Source of the DNA: Gemmatimonadota bacterium
GTDB lineage: Bacteria; Orphanbacterota; Orphanbacteria; Orphanbacterales; Orphanbacteraceae
Length of the DNA: 9,136 nt
Direction of reading: 5' to 3'
Assembly (NCBI GenBank): GCA_013002425.1
Contig: JABDJQ010000494.1
Span: 1-9,136, forward strand
The notes beneath the pieces were generated by a model that worked only from the letters and a program-made list of their open reading frames with translations, had not been told where the DNA came from and made no database searches. The stretch's first letter is position 1. Each line of letters begins with the position of its first letter. Below are positions 1-6,098 of the stretch, in pieces. The translations under genes were made by a program, and so were the position numbers.

Positions 1-431
1 ACATGGTCCTGGCGTCGGAGCGCGCGAAGTTCGGCCATCCCGAAATTCTGCTCGGCTGCTTTCCGCCGGCCGCCGGGCCGCTGCTGCGCCGGATCGTGGG
101 GCGGCACAAGACGGCCGAGATCATCGCGTCGGGAGAGACTTTCGACGCGGCCGAGGCGCTCGCGACAGGGCTCGTGAATCGCGTGTATGACGAAGACGCA
201 TTCCCGGGCGCCTGCGCGGAATACGCGCGCCGACTCTGCGAAAAGAGCGGAGCCGTTCTGCGCCTTGCCAAGCGTTCGTATGCGGATCTCGACCGCGAAG
301 AGATTTTCGCCGAGATCGATCGCAACGAAAAGCTGTACCTGGACGAACTCGTCCGTGAGCCGGACATGCTGGAAGGCATCGAGGCTTTTCTCGAGAAACG
401 CGCTCCCGCGTGGCGCGAAGGAACATCATGA
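1..431 (+). CDS. Enoyl-CoA hydratase/isomerase (crotonase) family protein, C-terminal part, 5' end outside window
   Basis: This is the last ~142 residues of a crotonase-superfamily enzyme; the N-terminal half, including the oxyanion-hole region and the first catalytic-Glu position, lies before the window. The visible part opens with MVLASERAKFGHPEILLG, which matches the family segment after the GGG..E loop and keeps the second acidic position (Glu in GHPEI). It continues with a FPPAAG turn, the SGETFDAAEALATGLVNRV segment and a helical C-terminus ending EKRAPAWREG. The FPP turn, in place of the usual PGAGG of short-chain enoyl-CoA hydratases, recalls dienoyl-CoA hydratases of anaerobic benzoyl-CoA degradation (Dch/BamR type), but the fragment cannot settle substrate. 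Its TGA stop overlaps the ATG of the next gene (ATGA), so the two are probably translationally coupled and act in the same acyl-CoA pathway. Family assignment is firm; specific function is inference. Confidence 0.85.
   Translation, partial: MVLASERAKFGHPEILLGCFPPAAGPLLRRIVGRHKTAEIIASGETFDAAEALATGLVNRVYDEDAFPGACAEYARRLCEKSGAVLRLAKRSYADLDREEIFAEIDRNEKLYLDELVREPDMLEGIEAFLEKRAPAWREGTS
417..422 (+). promoter_or_regulatory. Ribosome binding site that fixes the gcdH start
   Basis: GAAGGA lies 5 nt upstream of the ATG at 428. It favours that ATG over the in-frame GTG at 410, which would place this motif inside the coding region and has no comparable site before it. Confidence 0.6.
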
Positions 432-1597
432 AAGACTTTGTCGCGCTCGATTACTTCAACCTGGAAGAACTCTACTCCGACGAAGAGAAAGCGGTGCGGA
501 ACTCCGTGCGCGACTTCGTTTCGGATCGGTTCATGCCCGGCATCGAACATCACTTCGAAGAGTGCACGTTTCCGACCGAACTCATCCCGCGCCTCGCGGC
601 GCTCGGCGTATTCGGCAGCAACCTGCCCGAAGAGTACGGCTGCGCCGGCATCAACAACGTGGCGTACGGACTCGTCATGCAGGAACTCGAACGCGGCGAC
701 AGCGGCCTTCGCAGTTTCGTTTCGGTGCAGGGCGGGCTTGCGATGTTCGCGATCTACAGCTTCGGGACGGAAGAGCAGAAGCAGGAATGGCTGCCGCAGA
801 TGGCGGAAGGGAAGAAGATCGGGTGCTTCGGACTGACCGAGCCCGACCACGGATCGGACCCGGGCGGAATGATCACGACCGCGAAGAAGACCGACAAGGG
901 CTACGTTCTGAACGGCGCGAAGATGTGGATCACGAACGGCACGATGGCTGATATTGCGGTCGTGTGGGCGAAGCTCGAAGGCCGCGTGCGTGGATTTCTC
1001 GTCGAGAAGGGCACGCCGGGGTTCAGCTCGAAGGAAACGAAGGGCAAGTTCTCGCTGCGCGCATCCGATACGTCGGAGCTCGTTCTGGCCGACTGTGAAA
1101 TCCCCGCCGCGAATCTGCTTCCCGAATCGGACGGTCTCGTTTCGCCGCTCGCGTGTCTTTCGTCGGCGCGCTACGGAATCGCCTGGGGCGTGATCGGCGC
1201 GGCGATGGACTGCTATCACCGCGCGCTCACGTACGCGCAGGAGCGCAGGCAGTTCGACAAGCCGATCGCGGGCTTTCAGCTCGTGCAGCGAAAACTCGTC
1301 TGGATGGCGAGCGAGATCACGAAGGGGCAGCTGCTGGCCTACAGGCTCGGACGCATGAAGGACGGCGGGCAGGCGAAGTTCAATCACATCTCGATGGCGA
1401 AGCGGAACAACGTGGCGATGGCGCTCGAATGCGCGCGGCTCGCGCGTGACATCATGGGCGCGAACGGCATTACGTCCGAGTATCACGTCATTCGCCACAT
1501 GCTGAACCTCGAGTCCGTGAAGACGTACGAGGGAACGCACGACATTCACACGCTCATTGTCGGGCAGGATCTTACGGGGGAAGCGGCATTTCGCTAA
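428..1597 (+). CDS. gcdH: Glutaryl-CoA dehydrogenase (acyl-CoA dehydrogenase family)
   Basis: A 389-residue FAD-dependent flavoenzyme, the usual size for glutaryl-CoA dehydrogenase, which oxidises glutaryl-CoA and normally decarboxylates it to crotonyl-CoA in lysine, tryptophan and aromatic catabolism. It passes electrons to ETF. Family signatures are visible in order: QELERGDSGLRSFVSVQ (residues 85-101) with Glu88 and Arg95, equivalents of the human residues Glu87 and Arg94 near the substrate carboxylate; CFGLTEPDHGSDP (133-145), the acyl-CoA dehydrogenase signature; RRQFDKPI (273-280); and KTYEGTHDIH (365-374), with catalytic Glu368 preceded by Tyr367. RNN and EYHVIRH near 327-357 are also typical. 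The retained Tyr-Glu pair and Glu88 fit the decarboxylating type rather than the non-decarboxylating type of some sulfate reducers; this is inference. The ATG at 428 overlaps the upstream crotonase stop, which supports a shared transcript. An in-frame GTG at 410 is a less likely start. Confidence 0.95.
   Translation: MKDFVALDYFNLEELYSDEEKAVRNSVRDFVSDRFMPGIEHHFEECTFPTELIPRLAALGVFGSNLPEEYGCAGINNVAYGLVMQELERGDSGLRSFVSVQGGLAMFAIYSFGTEEQKQEWLPQMAEGKKIGCFGLTEPDHGSDPGGMITTAKKTDKGYVLNGAKMWITNGTMADIAVVWAKLEGRVRGFLVEKGTPGFSSKETKGKFSLRASDTSELVLADCEIPAANLLPESDGLVSPLACLSSARYGIAWGVIGAAMDCYHRALTYAQERRQFDKPIAGFQLVQRKLVWMASEITKGQLLAYRLGRMKDGGQAKFNHISMAKRNNVAMALECARLARDIMGANGITSEYHVIRHMLNLESVKTYEGTHDIHTLIVGQDLTGEAAFR
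1576..1581 (+). promoter_or_regulatory. Weak candidate ribosome binding site for an ATT start
   Basis: A purine run GGGGGA ends 6 nt before the ATT at 1588. It is only a weak Shine-Dalgarno match, but the later GTG at 1657 has nothing similar in front of it. Confidence 0.25.
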
Positions 1598-2292
1598 ACG
1601 CGCATGACCTCTGGTTCCTCGGAGCCGTCTTCGTCGCGTCTCTGATCTACGACCTCGTGATCTGGCGCCCGTATTTCCTGCGCGGGATCAGCGCCGGCGT
1701 CGACTCCGCGCGCCTGCGCGGTTATCTGATCACGATTCTGTGGCAGGTGATATTCGCCTCGGTCGTGCTCGCGTTCTGGCGCGGTCAGGCGCGCTCCGAT
1801 CACGGTCTCGGCCTGCTCGCGCCCGGCGGAGGCGGCTTCATCGTCGGCGCCGCGTTCGTCGGGATCGTGGCGATCGGACTGTTCAGCTACGCCCGCCAGG
1901 TCGGCTCCCGCATCGCGGCCGGCCATGACGCCGGCCTCAACGTGAGCCTCGAAAACCCGCTGCTGCCGAAGACGTCGGGCGGTCTCTTCCTCTTCGGTAT
2001 CCTGGCCGTCGCGGCCGCGGTCTCCGAAGAGATCTTCTATCGCGGTTATCTGATGTGGTTCGCCGAGCGATGGCTTTCGCCGTGGACGAGCGTGCTCGCC
2101 ACCGCGCTCGTGTTCGCGATGGCCCATTCGTTTCAGGGACCCCGAAACGCGGTGCGGCTCTTCTTCTTCGGGCTCGTCCTCTCCGTGCTCTATCTGGTAT
2201 CGGGGTCGCTCTGGCTTTCGATGGCGCTGCACGCGATCATCAACGCGAACTCGGGTCTGCTCAGTTACATGAGGGCGGTGGCGGAAGAGTAG
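1588..2292 (+). CDS. CPBP family intramembrane metalloprotease (Rce1/Abi-like)
   Basis: A polytopic membrane protein of the CPBP (CAAX protease and bacteriocin-processing) family. All three family motifs are present toward the C-terminus: EEIFYR (Glu-Glu and Arg), FAMAH with the metal-binding His, and HAIIN, i.e. HxxxN. Hydrophobic stretches before and between them give about six or more membrane segments. The choice of start is unusual. The first conventional start is GTG at 1657, but the reading frame is open upstream and codes for a convincing first membrane helix (LWFLGAVFVASLIYDLVIW) with no ATG, GTG or TTG before it. I therefore place the start at ATT 1588 (MSLNAHDL..., 234 residues), overlapping the end of gcdH by 10 bases. 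The fallback start of 1657 gives 211 residues. In bacteria such proteins serve in peptide maturation, immunity or unknown proteolysis; the substrate cannot be told here. The stop lies 3 bp from the stop of the convergent ATPase gene. Confidence 0.88.
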   Translation: MSLNAHDLWFLGAVFVASLIYDLVIWRPYFLRGISAGVDSARLRGYLITILWQVIFASVVLAFWRGQARSDHGLGLLAPGGGGFIVGAAFVGIVAIGLFSYARQVGSRIAAGHDAGLNVSLENPLLPKTSGGLFLFGILAVAAAVSEEIFYRGYLMWFAERWLSPWTSVLATALVFAMAHSFQGPRNAVRLFFFGLVLSVLYLVSGSLWLSMALHAIINANSGLLSYMRAVAEE

Positions 2293-2295
2293 GGG

Positions 2296-3450
2296 TTACT
2301 CGACGACGACGCCCTTTTCGCGCGCGGTTAGCCGGACGGAATCTCCCTCTCGCCAGTTTGCGTCGTAGGCCGACTTGACGACGAGGCTGACACCGTTCGT
2401 CTCCACGCGAAATGTGATGTCGTGGCCGTGGAAATCCCGTTCGACCACGCGGGCGAGCGAATGCGACGAATGCCCGGCGTTTCCCGCGCCCGCCGCGTCG
2501 TCTCCGGTCTCCAGGACCTCGCCGTTCACTTCTTCGAGTAAAAGATGTTCCGGGCGAAGCGCGACGCGGACCGGCCCTGTCGCTTCGGTCACCAGCATCA
2601 CCTCCCCGATGGCCGTCATCGCGCGATCTCCGGTCGCCTCACCGTCCAGCACGTTGCATCCGCCGAGAAAGTTCGCGACGTAAGCGCTGGAAGGCGCCTT
2701 GTATAAATCTTCGGCCGCCCCTTCCTGCACGATGCGGCCGTCGCGCATGACGGCGACGCGATCCGCGAACGCGAGCGCCTCTTCCTGGTCGTGCGTCACG
2801 ATGATCGCGGCCATGTCGTGCTCCTTCAGATACCGCCGCACTTCGCCCCGGATCACGCCGCGAAGGTCCGCGTCCAGACTCGAAAACGGTTCGTCGAGCA
2901 GGATCAGCGGCGGCCGGGGCGCAAGCGACCGGGCGAGCGCGACGCGCTGCTGCTCGCCGCCCGAGAGCCGGCTCGGCATGCGCGCGGCAAGGCGTTCGAT
3001 CTGCATGCGCGCGAGAAGCTCGCGTCCGCGCGCCTCTGCTTCCGCGCGTGCGCCCTCCCGCCGTTCGCGGGCGACACGAATCCCGAAGCAGACGTTCTGC
3101 TCGACCGAAAGATGCGGAAACAGCGCGAACTCCTGAAACACGAAACCGATGTGACGCTTCTCGGGGGGCGTCGTCTTTCCCGGCGCGCTCAGCAGTTCGC
3201 CTTGCATCGATACCGAGCCCGCTTCCGTTTCCTCGAAGCCCGCGATCAGGCGAAGAACCGTCGTCTTGCCCGCGCCTGACGGTCCGAGCAGCGCGTAGAT
3301 CTCACCGGGAGCCACGTCGAACGAAACGCGATTCACGGCCGGGGTTTCCGACTCCGGGTGTACGAGGGTGAGGTCGCGAACGGAAAGCAAGGGACGCCTT
3401 CTGTCGTTCTGCCTTTCTTCATTCCCCCCTCTGTCGTTTCGTCTTCTCAT
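2296..3450 (-). CDS. fbpC: Ferric iron ABC transporter, ATP-binding protein (FbpC type)
   Basis: A 384-residue ABC ATPase that would power import by the neighbouring permease at the cytoplasmic face. Canonical motifs are in order: Walker A GPSGAGKTT (56-64), Q-loop Gln106 in FVFQEFALFPHL, signature LSGGEQQRVALAR (162-174), Walker B LILLDEP (182-188), D-loop SSLDADLR and switch His220 in IIVTHDQEEA. A ~95-residue C-terminal TOBE-like regulatory domain follows, with VALRPEHL near 296-303. Length and layout match the FbpC/PotA/CysA group; the neighbours point to iron(III). The ATG at 3450 overlaps the permease stop (ATGA), supporting translational coupling. The first ~20 residues are Arg/Asn/Asp-rich and precede the usual LLSVRDLTL opening, so they are extra relative to most homologues. 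No later ATG or GTG gives a better start. The gene ends 3 bp from the convergent protease gene. Confidence 0.93.
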   Translation of the reverse strand: MRRRNDRGGNEERQNDRRRPLLSVRDLTLVHPESETPAVNRVSFDVAPGEIYALLGPSGAGKTTVLRLIAGFEETEAGSVSMQGELLSAPGKTTPPEKRHIGFVFQEFALFPHLSVEQNVCFGIRVARERREGARAEAEARGRELLARMQIERLAARMPSRLSGGEQQRVALARSLAPRPPLILLDEPFSSLDADLRGVIRGEVRRYLKEHDMAAIIVTHDQEEALAFADRVAVMRDGRIVQEGAAEDLYKAPSSAYVANFLGGCNVLDGEATGDRAMTAIGEVMLVTEATGPVRVALRPEHLLLEEVNGEVLETGDDAAGAGNAGHSSHSLARVVERDFHGHDITFRVETNGVSLVVKSAYDANWREGDSVRLTAREKGVVVE

Positions 3451-5006
3451 CGCGCATCCCCGGGATTCACCTGGAGCACCAGGGCGGCGCCGAGCGAAGA
3501 GAGCAGCAGAATCGCGAGCGCGTACGGCCCGGCTTCCGCAAACATCGCTTCGGTCGTATAGCCGTAGACGCGAAGCGGCAGACTCTGAAAGTCGAGCGGC
3601 GCCAGCAGAAAAGAAACCGGCAACTCCTTCATAGCCGAGAGAAAGACGAGCAGGCCGGCGCCCGCGATTCCCGGCCACAGCAACGGTAGCGAAACGGCGC
3701 GGAAAGTCTCCCGGCGACCGCGCCCGAGAGAACGCGACGCCTCTTCCAGAGTGCGCGATGCGGTGCGAACGGCGGACCGGATCGGGGAAAGAGCAAGCGC
3801 GAGAAAGTGAACCGCGAGCGCCGCGATGAGAAGCGCGAGCGACTGATACAGGAACGGAACGCTTTTCAGTGTCAGAAAGATGAAGCCGAGCGCAAGCGCG
3901 AGCGGAGGAATCGCGTAACCGAGATACGCGATTCTCTCGAATCCGCGCGCCGCGCGCGAGGGAAAGCGTCCGGCAAGCAGCGCAACGGGAAGCGCGAGCG
4001 CGGTCGCGACGAGTGCGACGGGAATGCTGACCGAAAGAGAATCGAGAAGTGACGGCAGCAGTTCCGCGACGGAAAAATCGCGGGCACGCGCAGTCCAGAA
4101 CAGAATCGATCCGATCGGAAGCGCCAGCGAAAAGAGAAGCGCGGTACCGACGAATGCGTAGGCAGGGAGCGCCCACTTGCCGAGCCGGAAGAGTCTTCGT
4201 TCCCGCCGCGATCCTTTGCCGGAGCGCTCGAGCAGGATGCGGCCCGCGATTCGAAACTCGATCGCGAGAATCGTGATCGTGAGAGCAAGCAGGCCGATCG
4301 CGAGCCACGCCGCATACGCGCGGTCGAGGGACGCCGAGTACTGCAGATAGATCGCGTAGCTGAACGTTTCGAATCGCATGAGACTCACGACGCCGAAATC
4401 GCCGAGAACGTAGAGCCCGACGAGAAGCGCCCCGCTCGCGAACGCGGGCCAGAGCTGCGGAAGCGTGACACGCCGGAAAGTCGCAAGCGGCGAGAGGCCG
4501 AGCGCGCGTGCGGACTCGCCGAGGGCCGGATCGAGTTCGAGAAAACCCGTCCGCAGCGTCAGGAAGAGAAACGGAAAGTTGTAGAGCGTGAGCGTCACGA
4601 GCGCACCCCCGAATCCGGTGGCGCGCGCGAACGGCGTCATACCGAAGAGTTCCTGCACCGGACCGTAAGGACTGCCGAGCGCGAGCAGAGAGTAGCCGAG
4701 CACGTAACCCGGAATCGCGAGCGGAAGCACGGAGAGAAGCGTAACGATTCCTCGCCCGCGGATGTCGGTCGACGTGGCGAGCCAGGCGAGCGGCACGGCG
4801 AGAAGCGAACTGCCGGCGATGACGCCGAGCATCAGTCCGAGAGTGTTTCGCACGAGCAGCAGGTTGCGTTCGCGCAGCAGGATTTCGCGCAGCATCGCGC
4901 CGTCGACTTCCATCGCCCGGACCGCGAGATACGCGATCGGAAGAGCGACCGCGATCGTGACGAGCGCGGGGACGAATGTCAGATACCAGGGCGGCCGCCG
5001 GCGCAT
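3447..5006 (-). CDS. fbpB: Ferric iron ABC transporter, fused permease (FbpB type)
   Basis: A 519-residue inner-membrane permease with two homologous halves, the normal architecture of FbpB/SfuB/ThiP-like permeases, in which both transmembrane domains are in one chain. Each half has an EAA loop that contacts the ATPase: ESARALGLSPLATFRRVTLP (164-183) and EASRSLGRGRRETFRAVSLP (422-441), each followed by an LWP segment. About twelve hydrophobic segments are visible, beginning YLTFVPALVTIAVALPIAYL. A basic cytoplasmic linker (about 258-278, rich in Arg/Lys) joins the halves. The ATG immediately follows the TAG of the binding-protein gene with no spacer, and its own Shine-Dalgarno site is weak, so translation probably depends on coupling. 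Its stop overlaps the ATPase start. Iron(III) as substrate is inferred from the FbpA-like partner and the TonB receptor; thiamine, phosphonate or putrescine permeases share this fold. Confidence 0.93.
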   Translation of the reverse strand: MRRRPPWYLTFVPALVTIAVALPIAYLAVRAMEVDGAMLREILLRERNLLLVRNTLGLMLGVIAGSSLLAVPLAWLATSTDIRGRGIVTLLSVLPLAIPGYVLGYSLLALGSPYGPVQELFGMTPFARATGFGGALVTLTLYNFPFLFLTLRTGFLELDPALGESARALGLSPLATFRRVTLPQLWPAFASGALLVGLYVLGDFGVVSLMRFETFSYAIYLQYSASLDRAYAAWLAIGLLALTITILAIEFRIAGRILLERSGKGSRRERRLFRLGKWALPAYAFVGTALLFSLALPIGSILFWTARARDFSVAELLPSLLDSLSVSIPVALVATALALPVALLAGRFPSRAARGFERIAYLGYAIPPLALALGFIFLTLKSVPFLYQSLALLIAALAVHFLALALSPIRSAVRTASRTLEEASRSLGRGRRETFRAVSLPLLWPGIAGAGLLVFLSAMKELPVSFLLAPLDFQSLPLRVYGYTTEAMFAEAGPYALAILLLSSLGAALVLQVNPGDAR

Positions 5007-6053
5007 CTACAAGAGCCCGACCTTGCGGAGAAGGGCGAGAGTGCCGTCGAGGTCTTCGAGGTCGGCGAGCTCGATCGGGGGCGCCAGCTCTTCGAGCGCT
5101 TCGTACATCAGGAGCCCGTCGTGATCGTGCAGAACCGGAATCACGGGGTACTCGTGCGTGTTCTCCACGAGGTACGTCTGCATCTCGTCCGAGAGAAGGA
5201 ACTCGATGAACTGCTGCGCGCCCTTCGCGTTGGTGCTCGACGTCAGAACGCCGACGCCCGCGATGTTTACGAGATTGCCGACGTCGCCCGCGTCGAACGA
5301 CGACTGCTCGACAGGGAAGTTCTCGTCTTCGGCTTTGAAGCGCAGCAGGTAGTAGTGGTTCGGAAGCCCGAGGTCGATTTCGCCCGCGTAGATGCCTTCG
5401 ATGATCGCGGTGTTCTTCGAATACGTCTTCGCGCCGCCGGCCATCATCGCCCGCAGCCAGTTCTCCGTGCGTTCTTCGCCGTGCATGACACGCATCGCGG
5501 TTACGAACGACTGGAACGAAGCGTTCGCGGGCGCCCAGCCGACGCGACCGCCCCATTTCTCCTCCGCGAGTTCGAACACCGAGAACGGCATGTCGTCGAG
5601 GGAGACGCGGTCCGGGCTGTAGGCGAACACGCGCATGCGCCCGCTCGTCGCGACCCAGTGGTGCGACGTGTTGCGGAACATGCCGGGAACGCGCGTAATC
5701 ACGACCGGCGGCAGCGTCTGCAGCATCCCCTTGCGAGACAGCGCCCCGAGCGCGCCCGCGTCCTGCGCCCAGAAAACATCCGCGGGGCTTTTCGCGCCCT
5801 CTTCCTGAATCGCCAGCGCCAGTTCCGCCGTGTTGCCGTATTTGATGCGGACGTCGACGCCCGCACTCTCTTCGTACATCGCCACGATGTCGTCGACCAG
5901 GCTCTGACTTCGGCCGCAGTAAAGCACGAGCGATTCCTGCGACTTCTCGCCTCCGCCCGCCGCCTCTTCTCCGCCGTCGCGCGAGCAATAGAGAGACAGA
6001 AACACCGCGGCAAAAAGGACGACGCGAACGGGCCAGTCACGCAAACGAATCAT
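5007..6053 (-). CDS. fbpA: Ferric iron-binding protein (FbpA/FutA type), probable lipoprotein
   Basis: A 348-residue extracytoplasmic binding protein that would capture Fe(III) and hand it to the permease. The N-terminus MIRLRDWPVRVVLFAAVFLSLYC is a signal peptide ending at Cys23, followed by a flexible Gly/Glu-rich linker, so a lipid-anchored form is likely, although SLYC is not a canonical lipobox. The mature part begins SLVLYCGRSQSLVDD, typical of FbpA-type proteins. NTAELALAIQEEG and DVFWAQDAGALG follow the family pattern, and PNHYYLLRF (231-239) carries the paired tyrosines (234/235) that bind ferric iron in FbpA. VNIAGVGVL and EYPV near the C-terminus also match. I chose ATG 6053 because GAGGAGA stands 4 nt upstream; the in-frame TTG at 6092 would put charged residues before the signal peptide. 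It lies 45 bp behind the receptor gene and directly abuts the permease start. Confidence 0.93.
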   Translation of the reverse strand: MIRLRDWPVRVVLFAAVFLSLYCSRDGGEEAAGGGEKSQESLVLYCGRSQSLVDDIVAMYEESAGVDVRIKYGNTAELALAIQEEGAKSPADVFWAQDAGALGALSRKGMLQTLPPVVITRVPGMFRNTSHHWVATSGRMRVFAYSPDRVSLDDMPFSVFELAEEKWGGRVGWAPANASFQSFVTAMRVMHGEERTENWLRAMMAGGAKTYSKNTAIIEGIYAGEIDLGLPNHYYLLRFKAEDENFPVEQSSFDAGDVGNLVNIAGVGVLTSSTNAKGAQQFIEFLLSDEMQTYLVENTHEYPVIPVLHDHDGLLMYEALEELAPPIELADLEDLDGTLALLRKVGLL

Positions 6054-6057
6054 GAAA

Positions 6058-6064
6058 TCTCCTC
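6058..6064 (-). promoter_or_regulatory. Strong ribosome binding site of the iron-binding protein gene
   Basis: On the minus strand GAGGAGA is followed by TTTC and the ATG at 6053. It decides the start against the TTG at 6092. Confidence 0.7.
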
Positions 6065-6067
6065 GAA

Positions 6068-6081
6068 GCGGGGCTGCCCGC
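6068..6081 (-). other. Small intercistronic hairpin between receptor and binding-protein genes
   Basis: GCGGG and CCCGC form a 5-bp GC stem with a 4-nt loop, ending just before the ribosome binding site. No T-tract follows, so it is not an intrinsic terminator. It could tune stability or expression between the two cistrons; this is inference from a short stem. Confidence 0.3.
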
Positions 6082-6098
6082 AAAACAATCAAAACTCT

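Noticed and set aside
1594..2232. Open frame on the minus strand opposite the CPBP protease gene
   Set aside because: Charged low-complexity translation (Glu/Arg/Asp/His) typical of an antisense shadow of a hydrophobic protein; the plus strand has all CPBP motifs.
3451..5988. Long open frame on the minus strand continuous with the ATPase frame, running through the permease and binding-protein genes
   Set aside because: Its translation is Arg/Ala-rich with no recognisable domain, while the overlapping frames carry clear permease and binding-protein motifs. Only the part from 3450 down is the ATPase. GC-rich DNA commonly gives such open frames.
6054..6092. N-terminal extension of the iron-binding protein from TTG 6092
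   Set aside because: The extension would precede a good signal peptide, and the strong GAGGAGA site belongs to the ATG at 6053.
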